Shown: positions 50,818-59,827, counted from the first letter of the stretch. The stretch is DNA of 64,000 nucleotides from Brevibacillus panacihumi (GCF_003710985.1 NZ_RHHT01000025.1:1-64000), one strand, 5' to 3'. Made by a program: numbers and translations. The notes: generated from the letters alone by a model not told the origin.

Positions 50818-51708
50818 ATGAGTGAAAACCATTCTGCGGAGCAAATGTTCCTCAAGGAGTATGATGTCAATCAATACGTACGTCCTTCCGTGTCCGTGGA
50901 TATGCTGCTCTTCACTGTCACGGAGGAGGAGTCAGAGAACTACCGGAAACGATCCGACAAGTCGCTGAAAATCCTTTTGATCAAGCGCAAGGAGCATCCG
51001 TTCTTGGGGCAGTGGGCACTGCCGGGAGGATTTGTCTCTGCGCACGAGAGCATTGATGAAGCTGCGATCCGGGTGTTGGAAAAAGAGACCGGTCTTCGGG
51101 ATGTCTACCTGGAGCAGCTGTACACGTGGGGAGATATTGGCAGAGATCCGCGAACGCGCGTGATCAGCTGTTCCTACATGGCCCTGATCAACAGCGATCT
51201 CTATCCCTTGCAGTCCGGAGAAGGGACGGAGGATGCGAAATGGTTCCACGTCTCAGATCACTGGACACAGAAGAAGACCACAGTTACGGAAAATGGCTTC
51301 ATGATCGAAAAGTGGGTGGAGCTGCGCCTGGGCAGCGGCGCGGATGCGGCGACTGCGACAGTGAAAACGACCAAAATCGTCGAGCATGGACACTCCAAGG
51401 TCGTGCAGGAAATCGAGGAAGCGCACAATCTCGCCTTTGACCATGCCAAAATGATTGTGTATGCCCTGGAAAGACTGCGCAACAAGGTGGATTACACCGA
51501 CATCGCGTTTCACCTGCTGCCCGAATATTTTACCCTGTCTGATTTGCAGCAGGTGTTTGAAGTGATCCTGGGCAAAGAACTGCTGGCGGCTGCCTTCCGC
51601 CGCAAAGTAGCGGATAAGGTGCTGGAGACCAATCACATCCGCCGCAATGCAGGGCATCGTCCATCAAAGCTGTACCGCTACAACCCGACATGGGACGATG
51701 AATTGTAA
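50818..51708 (+). CDS. NrtR-like NUDIX-domain transcriptional regulator
   Basis: A 296-residue protein with an N-terminal NUDIX domain (about 25-165; the box PGGFVSAHESIDEAAIRVLEKETGL departs from the catalytic GX5EX7REUXEEXGU pattern) and a C-terminal winged helix (about 225-296, with FTLSDLQQVFEVILGKELLAAAFRRKV). This matches NrtR, which senses NAD metabolites and represses NAD salvage genes. The lost NUDIX-box residues suggest ligand sensing rather than hydrolysis. First in an operon with pnuC and a NadR-like gene, behind two palindromes. AAAGGAG precedes the ATG. Confidence 0.88.
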   Translation: MSENHSAEQMFLKEYDVNQYVRPSVSVDMLLFTVTEEESENYRKRSDKSLKILLIKRKEHPFLGQWALPGGFVSAHESIDEAAIRVLEKETGLRDVYLEQLYTWGDIGRDPRTRVISCSYMALINSDLYPLQSGEGTEDAKWFHVSDHWTQKKTTVTENGFMIEKWVELRLGSGADAATATVKTTKIVEHGHSKVVQEIEEAHNLAFDHAKMIVYALERLRNKVDYTDIAFHLLPEYFTLSDLQQVFEVILGKELLAAAFRRKVADKVLETNHIRRNAGHRPSKLYRYNPTWDDEL

Positions 51709-51740
51709 CGATATTTGCAAACAACGGGGAGGTTGTTTCG

Positions 51741-52439
51741 ATGTTGAAGGATTGGACTTTGTTTGAAAAAATTTGGCTCGTACTGTTCACCATCGTAAAT
51801 ATTTATCTGTTCTTTGCCTTTGAAGATTCTCTGCTTGGCCTGATCTCTTCTTTATCTGGAATGCTATGCGTGGTCTTGGTCGCGAAGGGGAAAATCTCCA
51901 ATTACTACTTTGGGATCATACAGACGGGCACGTACGCATACATTTCGTTCGGTTATTCGCTGTATGGAGAAGCGATGCTCAACGGTCTGTTTTATTTTCC
52001 CGCCCAATTCATCGGCTTGTACATGTGGTCCCGCCATCGCACCCAAACCAGCATTCAGGGAGAAGATGTCGCGGTCAAGCGCCTGACTAAAAAAGGCTGG
52101 ATGATCCTTATCCTCATCGCGGTTGTCGGCAGCATTCTCTACGCTGAGCTGTTGCATGTCATCGGCGGCCAGGAGGTTCGATTGGATTCAGCCGCTGTTG
52201 TGCTGTCGGTACTGGCGCAGATTCTGATGCTGAAGCGATACGCCGAGCAATGGGCACTCTGGATCGCGGTCAATGTCCTCTCCATTTCGCTGTGGGTGGT
52301 CACACTGATCAAGCAGGGCGGCAATGACATGAACATGGTCGTCATGTGGTCCGCTTTCCTCGTGAACTCGATCTACGGCTATTACAACTGGATCAAATTG
52401 AGCAAGGTCCAGAAACAGGAAGAGGTGCACTCCCAATGA
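51741..52439 (+). CDS. pnuC: PnuC-family nicotinamide riboside transporter
   Basis: A 232-residue membrane protein with about seven transmembrane helices and PnuC-family features (FGIIQTGTYAYISFGYSLYGEAMLNGLFYFP; MWSRHR; RYAEQWALWIAVNVLSISLW). It is expected to transport nicotinamide riboside by facilitated diffusion, trapped inside by the NadR-like kinase whose gene overlaps it by four bases. GGGGAGG precedes the ATG. Confidence 0.92.
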   Translation: MLKDWTLFEKIWLVLFTIVNIYLFFAFEDSLLGLISSLSGMLCVVLVAKGKISNYYFGIIQTGTYAYISFGYSLYGEAMLNGLFYFPAQFIGLYMWSRHRTQTSIQGEDVAVKRLTKKGWMILILIAVVGSILYAELLHVIGGQEVRLDSAAVVLSVLAQILMLKRYAEQWALWIAVNVLSISLWVVTLIKQGGNDMNMVVMWSAFLVNSIYGYYNWIKLSKVQKQEEVHSQ

Positions 52440-53497
52440 AACCCGGCACGGTTGGCATGTACGGAGGAAAATTCCTTCCCTGCCCGCACATGGGGCATGT
52501 GTACGCGATGATACGGGCGTCGACCATGGTGGATGAACTGCATGTCATCGTGACGTATGACGAAGCCTATGAGCAAAAGCTGTGTGAAGACGGCGTCATC
52601 CCCTATATTCCGGTGCGGGTCCGCTTGCGCTGGTGGACGCAATTGACGAAAGAGATGCCGCATGTTCACGTCCATGCCGTCCATCAGCCGGAGACGGGTC
52701 AGATGGCCGATTGGCACATCGGCGCACAAGGAATTCTGGCTGCAATTGGCAAGCCGCTGGATGCGGTATTCAGCTCCGAGACTGCGTACACGCCGATTTT
52801 TGGGGAGTTATATCCAGATGCACAGCACATCCTGATCGACCCCAAACGGGAGGTCTACCCCATCTCCGGCTCCATGCTGCGCAAGGAAGGCGTCCTGAAG
52901 CATTGGAACATGCTGCCCGCGATCGTCCAGCCCCACTTTGTGAAAAAAGTGGTCGTGGTAGGGACGGAGAGCTGCGGAAAGTCCACGCTGGTACGCAATC
53001 TCGCCAACCTGTACAACACGACCTATGTGGAGGAATGGGGTCGGACGTACTACGAGCGTTTGGGCAATTGTGAAGATATTACGCTTCCCGAGGACTATCC
53101 CGAGATCGCCTTTGAACACAAATATCATGAAAAGGTGCAGGGAGCCAAAGCCAATAAAGTGCTGTTCATCGATACGGAAGCGATTGTGACGCAGTATTTT
53201 TCCATGCTCTACGTAGGCAAAAGACAGCCGATCCTGGACGAGATCGCGCGGCTGCAGCAATACGATCTTTGGCTGTTTCTGGAGCCGGATGTGGAATGGG
53301 TCGATGACGGCACCCGTTCCTTCGGCGAAGAGCAGGTGCGGCAAGAGAACAATCGACTGCTCAAGGAATTGCTGAAGGAGTTTGGAGTGCGTTGCCACAG
53401 CATTTCTGGAAACTACCAAGAACGGCTCGAGCAGGCGATGGTTCACGTCAATGCGCTGCTGGATCGGACTTTGGTGCAGAACAATAAAATGAAATAA
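52436..53497 (+). CDS. nadR: NadR-like bifunctional NMN adenylyltransferase / ribosylnicotinamide kinase
   Basis: A 353-residue enzyme without the N-terminal DNA-binding helix-turn-helix of enteric NadR. The nucleotidyltransferase domain starts MYGGKFLPCPHMGHVYAMIRA (HxGH-type motif) and has the PISGSMLRK signature (ISxTxxR-like). The kinase domain begins at about 178 with the P-loop VVGTESCGKSTLV. It phosphorylates nicotinamide riboside and adenylates NMN to NAD. It overlaps pnuC by four bases; regulation is probably by the upstream NUDIX protein, which replaces the missing NadR DNA-binding domain. Confidence 0.92.
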   Translation: MKPGTVGMYGGKFLPCPHMGHVYAMIRASTMVDELHVIVTYDEAYEQKLCEDGVIPYIPVRVRLRWWTQLTKEMPHVHVHAVHQPETGQMADWHIGAQGILAAIGKPLDAVFSSETAYTPIFGELYPDAQHILIDPKREVYPISGSMLRKEGVLKHWNMLPAIVQPHFVKKVVVVGTESCGKSTLVRNLANLYNTTYVEEWGRTYYERLGNCEDITLPEDYPEIAFEHKYHEKVQGAKANKVLFIDTEAIVTQYFSMLYVGKRQPILDEIARLQQYDLWLFLEPDVEWVDDGTRSFGEEQVRQENNRLLKELLKEFGVRCHSISGNYQERLEQAMVHVNALLDRTLVQNNKMK

Positions 53498-53582
53498 AAT
53501 CATGTGAAACGATATGTACACATGGGGAAATTTTCCTTATACTCAGACGGTATTGACTGAGAATTTTGAGAGGAGTTTCCCC

Positions 53583-54500
53583 ATGTTGAAGAAGTTTACC
53601 ATGCTTGGCATTTTGGCTTTGTCCCTGATGGTACAGCCGTTCGCGGCTCAGACACATGCGGCACAAAATGACCAAGAGGCATTAGCAAAACAGTTGAGCA
53701 TGCTGGAGAGCGGCATCGTCCCCACTACAGCGGCAGAAACCGTCCATACCTGGGCACGAGCAGTAACAGAGCGCAACGGCGCTTTGCAATACGCCCTTTT
53801 ATCCGAGAACGCCAAGCAGAGCGTCAAAGCATCTTTTTCCCAATTTGGTTGGGTGACGGGAGCGTCCAGCCCCTGGGCGGAAACGTTCCAGATCACCAGC
53901 TTGCCGGATAGAAGCGAGCAAGGCGACCTGATGTACCAGGTGGACTTTGACGTGTATACCTCTGATAAATCCGGGAAGGATCGGGCGATTGTGACGGTAT
54001 CGCCAAAAGGAAAAAAATGGTTTGTCGAGGCGGTCGCCCCAGCCGATGAGAACGTGATCGGGATCTGGAACACGCCGGAATCCATCAATGAGCCGAACGT
54101 CGAGAAAACGATGAAGCAGATGAAGGCTTATACCACCGCCATGGGGTACAGCTTGTCCCTTCCGGCAGATGTGACCGGCAAGATCGTGCTGGAGCAAGGT
54201 ACGTGCAGTAATGAGGAAGGCAATCCGCCTTGTGCGCACTTCCTATACCAAGACAAAGCAGGCAAAAAAGAGCCGCTTTTGACCGTGATTCGCCTGAGCA
54301 AAGAACAAGAAAAAAGGGAGTACTATCAGGAGCATCCTTTCCTGCAAAAAATCGGGGAAGGAAAAAACGGTTCCTATTACTGGATGACCCCAAGCGAACA
54401 CCCTTATGCAGGAAACGAGTATTCCGAGGCAGGCTTGGAGTGGAGCTTGCTGGTGGAAATGCTGATAGAGCGGGTTAACAAAGCTTCCAGCTTGTCGTAA
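53583..54500 (+). CDS. Secreted hypothetical protein
   Basis: A 305-residue exported protein: signal peptide MLKKFTMLGILALSLMVQPF with cleavage probably after THA. The mature part contains ETVHTWARAVTERNGALQYALLSENAKQ, typical of NTF2-like/DUF-type domains in Bacillus secreted proteins, and a C-terminal region of mixed strands. AGAGGAG precedes the ATG at 53583. Monocistronic, with a terminator directly after it. No enzymatic motif recognised. Confidence 0.75.
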   Translation: MLKKFTMLGILALSLMVQPFAAQTHAAQNDQEALAKQLSMLESGIVPTTAAETVHTWARAVTERNGALQYALLSENAKQSVKASFSQFGWVTGASSPWAETFQITSLPDRSEQGDLMYQVDFDVYTSDKSGKDRAIVTVSPKGKKWFVEAVAPADENVIGIWNTPESINEPNVEKTMKQMKAYTTAMGYSLSLPADVTGKIVLEQGTCSNEEGNPPCAHFLYQDKAGKKEPLLTVIRLSKEQEKREYYQEHPFLQKIGEGKNGSYYWMTPSEHPYAGNEYSEAGLEWSLLVEMLIERVNKASSLS

Positions 54501-54512
54501 ATGAATATGGAA

Positions 54513-54554
54513 AACTCTCAGCCTGCCAGTTATGACACGGCTGAGAGTTTTTTC
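54513..54554 (+). terminator. Terminator of the secreted-protein gene
   Basis: AACTCTCAGCC (54513-54523) pairs perfectly with GGCTGAGAGTT (54539-54549), followed by TTTTT. Confidence 0.88.
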
Positions 54555-54594
54555 ATCCTGTCTTGCTCGCATCGTCATGTAAAAGGAGAGAGCC

Positions 54595-55140
54595 ATGGAG
54601 AATCAATGGAGAATTTCAAAATACGATCCTGAATGGAAGCGTCTTTTCCATGATGTAGCTTCCATATTAAGGACCTCGCTGGGGGATTTGGCGATTCGGA
54701 TCGATCATGTCGGATCTACTTCCATTGTTGGTTTGGATGCAAAGCCGATTATTGATATCCAGATCTCAGTAGCGGATATGGAAGATTTGCCAGCCTATAA
54801 ACACAAGATGGAAGAAGTCGGATTCGTCTTTCGGGAAGAAAATCCGGACAAGACCAAAAGGTATTTCCGGGAGCTTCCCGGCACTCGCAGAATTCATATT
54901 CATGTAAGGCAAGCCGGGAGTTTTTCCGAACAAGCCACGCTGCTCTTTCGAGATTATTTGCGCGTACACCCTGCGGATTGCTTGCGATATGCCCAGGAGA
55001 AGCATCGATTGATGGCGCTGTACAAGAATGAACGCCCGAAGTATGTAGAAGGAAAAGGACCAATCGTGTGGGATATCATCCAAAAGGCTCATACATGGTC
55101 GCAAGAAGTCGGGTGGAAACCGGGTCCATCGGACAAATAA
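54595..55140 (+). CDS. GrpB family (UPF0157) protein
   Basis: A 181-residue protein of the GrpB/UPF0157 nucleotidyltransferase-like family: the RIDHVGSTSIVGLDAKPIIDIQISV segment (about 36-60) is diagnostic, and HIHVRQAGS plus RVHPADCLRYAQEKHRL follow. Some family members fuse to CoaE, but no specific reaction is established. AAAGGAGAGAGCC precedes the ATG. Monocistronic. Confidence 0.9.
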   Translation: MENQWRISKYDPEWKRLFHDVASILRTSLGDLAIRIDHVGSTSIVGLDAKPIIDIQISVADMEDLPAYKHKMEEVGFVFREENPDKTKRYFRELPGTRRIHIHVRQAGSFSEQATLLFRDYLRVHPADCLRYAQEKHRLMALYKNERPKYVEGKGPIVWDIIQKAHTWSQEVGWKPGPSDK

Positions 55141-55157
55141 ACGGTTGATATCAGGTG

Positions 55158-55203
55158 TTGACAACCGGAAGAGCTTGGAATACAATTATCTTAAATTTAA
55201 GAT
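55158..55203 (+). promoter_or_regulatory. Promoter and MhqR-type operator of the mhqNOD-like operon
   Basis: TTGACA (55158-55163) and TACAAT (55181-55186) are 17 bases apart. A perfect 16-base palindrome, ATCTTAAATTTAAGAT (55188-55203), begins two bases later, over the expected start point. Its ATCT...AGAT ends match the MhqR boxes of Bacillus. A repressor there would block initiation; quinone stress would relieve it. Confidence 0.82.
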
Positions 55204-55269
55204 GTTTTTTATTATAAATCACAAATTAGAGATAATAATGACGAAATGGTGTTGAGAGGAGTACAGCCT

Positions 55270-55899
55270 ATGAACGACTTTTCCAGCCTCATCCGCTTGC
55301 GAAGATCTGCAAATAAATTTTTGCCTGATGTGAAGATTTCCCGGGAGGACCTGGACGAAATTTTCTCGGATGTCAAATTTGCGCCAACCGCCTTTAATCT
55401 CCAGCATGCTCACTATCTTGTAGTCGATTCACCAGAGATGAAAGAGCGCATGTTTGAAGCGGCGAACAGACAATATAAGGTCAAAACGGCATCTGCTGTC
55501 ATCCTGGTGCTAGGCAACAAAATGGCGTATCAGAATGTTGGCAAGGTGAATGAGGGGCTTTTGCAGCTAGGGATTCTCAGTAAACAGGAATTTGACCATA
55601 CCGTATCCTCTGTGACCTCTTTTTACGAAAGCAGAGGAGAGTCGTTTCTGCACGACGAGGCAATCCGCAATGCCAGTTTGTCTGCCATGCTGTTCATGCT
55701 GGCGGCGAAGGACAAAGGGTGGGATACATGCCCCATGATCGGGTTTGATCCCGTGGAGGTAAGCAAACACCTAAACATCCCGGATACGTATGAGCCTGTA
55801 TTGATGATCACCATCGGCAAGGAGGATCTGTCCTCCCAACGAGTGAGGGGCTATCGCAAACCGACAGGAGAGTTCGTCAGCTACAACGCATTTCAGTGA
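55270..55899 (+). CDS. mhqN: Nitroreductase family protein, MhqN-like
   Basis: A 209-residue FMN-dependent nitroreductase-fold protein (LIRLRRSANKFLPDVKISREDL at the start, FAPTAFNLQHAHYLVV, AKDKGWDTCPMIGFDPVEV). In Bacillus subtilis mhqN is the first gene of mhqNOD, induced by methylhydroquinone and catechol. Gene order, family and operator fit. The start at 55270 lies eight bases after GAGAGGAG; the frame to 55246 is less well supported. Confidence 0.85.
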   Translation: MNDFSSLIRLRRSANKFLPDVKISREDLDEIFSDVKFAPTAFNLQHAHYLVVDSPEMKERMFEAANRQYKVKTASAVILVLGNKMAYQNVGKVNEGLLQLGILSKQEFDHTVSSVTSFYESRGESFLHDEAIRNASLSAMLFMLAAKDKGWDTCPMIGFDPVEVSKHLNIPDTYEPVLMITIGKEDLSSQRVRGYRKPTGEFVSYNAFQ

Positions 55900-55926
55900 A
55901 AATCATAATGAAAGGTTGGTTCCAAG

Positions 55927-56877
55927 ATGAAACAACAGACTTCGGGAATACATCACATTACGGCTTTTGTAACCGATCCGCAAAAAAACGTCGACTTTTA
56001 CGCCGGGTTTCTCGGCTTGCGTCTGGTGAAAAAAACCATCAATTTTGACGCGCCGGATGTCTATCACTTGTACTTTGGCAACGAAGCCGGCAGTCCTGGT
56101 ACTGCGATGACCTTCTTTCCTTGGCCGGAGGCACGCTTGGGCAAGGTAGGCGGAGGGCAGGTCGGGTATACCACCTTTGTCGTTCCTATGGGGGCATTAT
56201 CCTTTTGGGAAGAGCGCTTGCGCAAGTTCAAGATGTCTTACTACCGCATTCAGCGATTTGGGGAAACCTATCTGCAATTCCAGGACAAAGACGGCTTGCA
56301 GCTGGAAATCGTAGAGCGTGAGGAGGGGCCTGCAAGCAAGTGGTCGTTTGGTGGCGTGCCTGCCGACAAGGCGATCAAGGGCTTTGGCGGCGCGATCCTG
56401 TACAGCCTGCAGCCTGAAAAAACGATGCATGTGCTGGAGAATCTGATGGGGATGGAAAAAGTGGCAGAAGAGGAAGGCTTGGTCCGTTTCCGTACCGTTG
56501 GCGATCTGGGCAATGTGATTGATATCAATGCAGCTCCCATGCCACGCGGACAGGAAGGGGCAGGAACCGTTCATCACATCGCCTGGCGGGCAAAGGATGA
56601 TCAGGATCACAGACAATGGCAGGAGAATGTAGGCCGCTACGGTCTGCATCCTACAGATATCGTCGACCGCCAGTATTTCAACGCGGTATACTTCCGTGAA
56701 AACGGCGGAATCTTGTTTGAGATCGCTACAGATCCACCAGGATTTGCCTTGGATGAACCGATGGAGAGCCTGGGTGAAAAACTGATGCTCCCCGAATGGT
56801 ATGAACCGTATCGGACCCGTATCGAGCAAGGCTTGCTGCCGTTTGAAGTACGTGTCTTGGAGGAGGATCGGGCATGA
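55927..56877 (+). CDS. mhqO: Ring-cleaving dioxygenase (VOC family), MhqO-like
   Basis: A 316-residue protein with two VOC modules: GIHHITAFVTDPQKNVDFYAGFLGLRLVKK at the N-terminus and VHHIAWRAKDDQDHRQWQENVGRYGL in the second half. Metal ligands are the two histidines of IHHIT/VHHIAW and the glutamate in GILFEIATDPPGFALDE. It is an extradiol-type dioxygenase expected to open hydroquinone or catechol rings. It overlaps the hydrolase gene by four bases. Confidence 0.88.
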   Translation: MKQQTSGIHHITAFVTDPQKNVDFYAGFLGLRLVKKTINFDAPDVYHLYFGNEAGSPGTAMTFFPWPEARLGKVGGGQVGYTTFVVPMGALSFWEERLRKFKMSYYRIQRFGETYLQFQDKDGLQLEIVEREEGPASKWSFGGVPADKAIKGFGGAILYSLQPEKTMHVLENLMGMEKVAEEEGLVRFRTVGDLGNVIDINAAPMPRGQEGAGTVHHIAWRAKDDQDHRQWQENVGRYGLHPTDIVDRQYFNAVYFRENGGILFEIATDPPGFALDEPMESLGEKLMLPEWYEPYRTRIEQGLLPFEVRVLEEDRA

Positions 56878-57491
56878 TTCACCTTTTTCAAAAGGGGAGC
56901 GATGCAGAAGCTCCCGTCTTGCTGCTGTTGCATGGAACGGGCGGCAACGAGCGCGACATGCTCCCTCTCGCCCCGATGATTCATCCCGGTTCGTCCGTTC
57001 TCAGCGTCCGTGGAAATGTTCTGGAGAATGGGATGCCGCGTTATTTCAGACGTTTGGCAGAAGGGGTATTTGATGAGCAGGACCTGATTTTTCGGACTGA
57101 GGAGCTGCAGGCTTTTCTCGACCAGGCGTCCTCCGAATACGAGTTTGACCGTGGGAACATCGTGGCAGTCGGCTACTCCAATGGCGCCAATATCGCCGGG
57201 AGCCTGCTCTTCCACTATGAAAATGCGTTGAGAGGAGCGATTCTCTATCATCCGATGGTCCCGCGCAGAGGAATTGCCTTGCCGGATCTCGCGGGAATCC
57301 CGATTTTTATCGGAGCGGGCAAAAACGACCCGATTTGTCCCCTCCCAGAGACAGAAGAGCTGTCGCGTCTCTTGGAAGAGGCTGGTGCTTCCGTGAATCT
57401 GCATTGGGAGATGTACGGACATCAGCTAACAGAGGGAGAAGTGCGGGCATCCGCTGCCTGGTTTGCGAACAATTTCATTGACATCGCATGA
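56874..57491 (+). CDS. mhqD: Alpha/beta hydrolase (carboxylesterase), MhqD-like
   Basis: A 205-residue hydrolase: nucleophile motif GYSNGANIA (Ser about 101), oxyanion segment LLLHGTGGNE, acid in GAGKNDPICP and histidine in MYGHQLTEGE. It resembles phospholipase/carboxylesterases and MhqD. The gene overlaps mhqO (ATGA) and completes the operon. It likely hydrolyses ring-cleavage products. Confidence 0.88.
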   Translation: MIHLFQKGSDAEAPVLLLLHGTGGNERDMLPLAPMIHPGSSVLSVRGNVLENGMPRYFRRLAEGVFDEQDLIFRTEELQAFLDQASSEYEFDRGNIVAVGYSNGANIAGSLLFHYENALRGAILYHPMVPRRGIALPDLAGIPIFIGAGKNDPICPLPETEELSRLLEEAGASVNLHWEMYGHQLTEGEVRASAAWFANNFIDIA

Positions 57492-57505
57492 ACGAGCTTA
57501 CGTGT

Positions 57506-57540
57506 AAAGGAACTCTTTTTCCAAAGGGTTCCTTTTTTTT
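57506..57540 (+). terminator. Terminator of the mhqNOD-like operon
   Basis: AAAGGAAC (57506-57513) pairs with GTTCCTTT (57528-57535), followed by an uninterrupted T run. Confidence 0.88.
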
Positions 57541-57589
57541 ATGGGATGTCAGATTATAATGGAGTCATAGCAAGAAAGGGTGACGAGCA

Positions 57590-57949
57590 TTGGAAAAGGT
57601 TAATCTGAAGCAAAAGTTTTCGCTGTTTCACGAACACTGGAGCCCGCGAATTGCCGGGGAGATCAACGATTCCTATGTAAAGCTCGCGAAGTTCAAAGGA
57701 GAATTCGTCTGGCACCACCATGAGCATGAAGATGAGCTGTTTCTGGTGGTTAAAGGAAGGCTGCTGATCAAATTTCGGGATCGCGACGTCTGGTTGGAAG
57801 AAGGCGAGTTTCTCATTGTTCCAAAAGGGGTAGAGCATATGCCTGTCGCGGAAGAAGAAGCTCATGTCCTGCTGCTGGAGCCGAAAACGACGCTGAATAC
57901 CGGAAACCAGGTAAATGAACGAACCGTGTCAGATCTGCCAACGATCTAA
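57590..57949 (+). CDS. Cupin-domain protein
   Basis: A 119-residue single cupin barrel. Cupin motif 1 is FVWHHHEHEDELFLVVKGRL (His-His-His-x-His with Glu) and motif 2 is EGEFLIVPKGVEHMPVAEE. Members bind a metal and include isomerases and dioxygenases; no substrate is suggested. The frame begins at TTG (57590) about seven bases after AAAGGGTGA. A TATAAT (57555-57560) upstream suggests its own promoter. Confidence 0.85.
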   Translation: MEKVNLKQKFSLFHEHWSPRIAGEINDSYVKLAKFKGEFVWHHHEHEDELFLVVKGRLLIKFRDRDVWLEEGEFLIVPKGVEHMPVAEEEAHVLLLEPKTTLNTGNQVNERTVSDLPTI

Positions 57950-58012
57950 GTGGACTGACAGTAAGGAATGACAGGAAAATGGTTAAAAATCCAGGTGGAA
58001 AGAGGGGGCTCC

Positions 58013-58834
58013 ATGCAACGGGCAGAGGGATTGAAAAAGCAGCTATCACAGATTGTCGAGGATGCAAAGGGAACGTGGGGAATTGTAGTCGAGGAAGTAG
58101 GACAAGGCATTTGTTATGAGCATCTTCCCGATCAGTCTTTTATCGCAGAGAGCGTCATTAAGGTTCCGATCATGGCAGCGGTGTTTGCTGCTGCTTGGCA
58201 GGGCGAATTTTCACTGGAAGATCGGCTGGTGCTCAGACGGGAGGATATGGTGCAAGGCTCCGGGATGCTCTTCGCTCTGTCTCCCGGACTGCGACTCTCG
58301 ATTCGCGAGCTGGCAACGCTGATGATTATCCAAAGCGACAACACCGCGACCAATATACTGATCGATCTGGTAGGGAAAGAGCGGATCGATCAGACGATGC
58401 GCGAGCTGGGGATGAAGGAGAGCCGATACGTCCGCAAGCTGATGATCTACCCGGCTGACAATCCGGGGAACAATACGATCACGGCACGGGATGTCACAAC
58501 AGTGCTGAGTCAGCTCGGAGCAGGACGCTATCTTTCGGCGAAGGCCTGTGAAGAGATGGTCGCCATCATGAAAAAGCAGCAATTCCGCAACGGTTTGCCT
58601 TCGCTTTTACCGGTGGCTGATGATGGAAAAGGCAAGGAAATGCTTGCGACAGACTGGGAGATAGCCTGCAAATCCGGCTGGGATACGGGAAGGCAGCATG
58701 ATGCAGGTCTGTTGTATACGCAGGGGCGTTGTTTTGCGATCACAGCTTTGTCCCAGGACGTGGAGGCGGAAGAAGCCTTGCATACGCTCGGCAGCATCGG
58801 CAAAGCAGTGTACGATTACGCGAAGAATGGATAG
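58013..58834 (+). CDS. Class A beta-lactamase-fold serine hydrolase, second paralogue
   Basis: A 273-residue cytoplasmic serine hydrolase. SxxK lies in AESVIKVPI (about 45), SDN in IIQSDNTATN (about 109) and the third box is KSG (ACKSGWDTGRQ). It resembles the protein at 2078-2968 in layout and in lacking a signal peptide. It has no obvious class A Glu166 loop either. The start at 58013 follows GAGGGGG; an ATG at 57968 abuts AAGGA and seems less likely. It lies 63 bases after the cupin gene and may be co-transcribed. Confidence 0.8.
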   Translation: MQRAEGLKKQLSQIVEDAKGTWGIVVEEVGQGICYEHLPDQSFIAESVIKVPIMAAVFAAAWQGEFSLEDRLVLRREDMVQGSGMLFALSPGLRLSIRELATLMIIQSDNTATNILIDLVGKERIDQTMRELGMKESRYVRKLMIYPADNPGNNTITARDVTTVLSQLGAGRYLSAKACEEMVAIMKKQQFRNGLPSLLPVADDGKGKEMLATDWEIACKSGWDTGRQHDAGLLYTQGRCFAITALSQDVEAEEALHTLGSIGKAVYDYAKNG

Positions 58835-58907
58835 ATTTTTTTCAATTTTGTGAACCGTCTGGACGCAAAGAGGAGGTCATGACATAGTGGTGAAGAGGTG
58901 ATAAAAA

Positions 58908-59729
58908 ATGGAAATCAGCCCATCGGTAGAGTCAGGTTTTCTGGATGTGAACAGAACTCGTTTTTATTATGAAGTGACGGGCACAGGAGAGCCGCTGCTG
59001 TTGATTCACGGCTTCAATCTCGACACCCGCTTGTGGGACGATCAGGTGGAAGAGCTGTCACAAAAGTTCAAGGTAATCCGCTTTGACATCCGAGGCTTTG
59101 GGCGAACGCCTGCGACCGAGATCCCCTTCACCCTGTATGATGATACGCGGGCAGTCCTGCAAGCTTTGGGGGTCGAGCAGGCGCATGTGGTAGGATTATC
59201 GTTTGGCGGCATGGTGGCGGTGGAATTTGCACTCGCCTACCCCGAAATGGTGAAAAGCCTGACTCTCGTCTCGTCAGGCTTGATGGGGCATCCGCGCAGC
59301 GAGCAACGGATTCGCGATACGGAGCGCTTTCAGGAGATATGCCAAAAGGGGACACGCGAGGAAGCGGTGGAGATGACCATCCAGATGTGGTTCGACGGTC
59401 CCGGTTACCCTGCGAATGAAGCTGCAGGAAAAGCGAGGGAACGGTACCGAATCATGACGGAGCATGCCTTTTCCTTGCCGGAGTTCGGAAAAGGGCTTTC
59501 TGTACTTTCACCTCCGCCCAACGAGCGTCTGGAGGAAATTCACGTCCCAACCCTCGTCATCGCCGGAGATCGGGATTATCCTGATTTCTTGCAGATTGCC
59601 GACGTCCTGGCAAAAAAGATTCCAGCAGCACAAAAAATCGTTATCGAAGGCTCTGCCCATATCCCTCCGATGGACCAGCCAGAGGTCTTCAACCGTCTGT
59701 TGCTTTCTTTTCTCGAACAGCACACTTGA
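58908..59729 (+). CDS. Alpha/beta hydrolase
   Basis: A 273-residue hydrolase with classical order: oxyanion region LLLIHGFNLDTRLW (about 28-41), nucleophile elbow VVGLSFGGMVAVE (Ser about 98), acid in VIAGDRDYPDFLQI (about 225) and histidine in EGSAHIPPMDQPE (about 251). It resembles 3-oxoadipate enol-lactonase and related esterases; substrate unresolved. GAGGTGA precedes the ATG. Confidence 0.87.
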   Translation: MEISPSVESGFLDVNRTRFYYEVTGTGEPLLLIHGFNLDTRLWDDQVEELSQKFKVIRFDIRGFGRTPATEIPFTLYDDTRAVLQALGVEQAHVVGLSFGGMVAVEFALAYPEMVKSLTLVSSGLMGHPRSEQRIRDTERFQEICQKGTREEAVEMTIQMWFDGPGYPANEAAGKARERYRIMTEHAFSLPEFGKGLSVLSPPPNERLEEIHVPTLVIAGDRDYPDFLQIADVLAKKIPAAQKIVIEGSAHIPPMDQPEVFNRLLLSFLEQHT

Positions 59730-59740
59730 TTTCCATTTCA

Positions 59741-59786
59741 AAAATAAAAGAGGGCACTCAGGAAGTATATCTTCTTGAGTGCCCTG
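59741..59786 (-). terminator. Terminator of the catalase transcript
   Basis: AGGGCACTCA plus GAAG (59752-59766) pairs with CTTC plus TGAGTGCCCT (59772-59786). On the minus strand it is followed by CTTTTATTTTT, so it ends transcripts coming from the catalase gene; it may also slow plus-strand readthrough. Confidence 0.75.
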
Positions 59787-59827
59787 TATTGCCTTCATGA
59801 GAGACTTGAGAATGCATCCACGATGAC

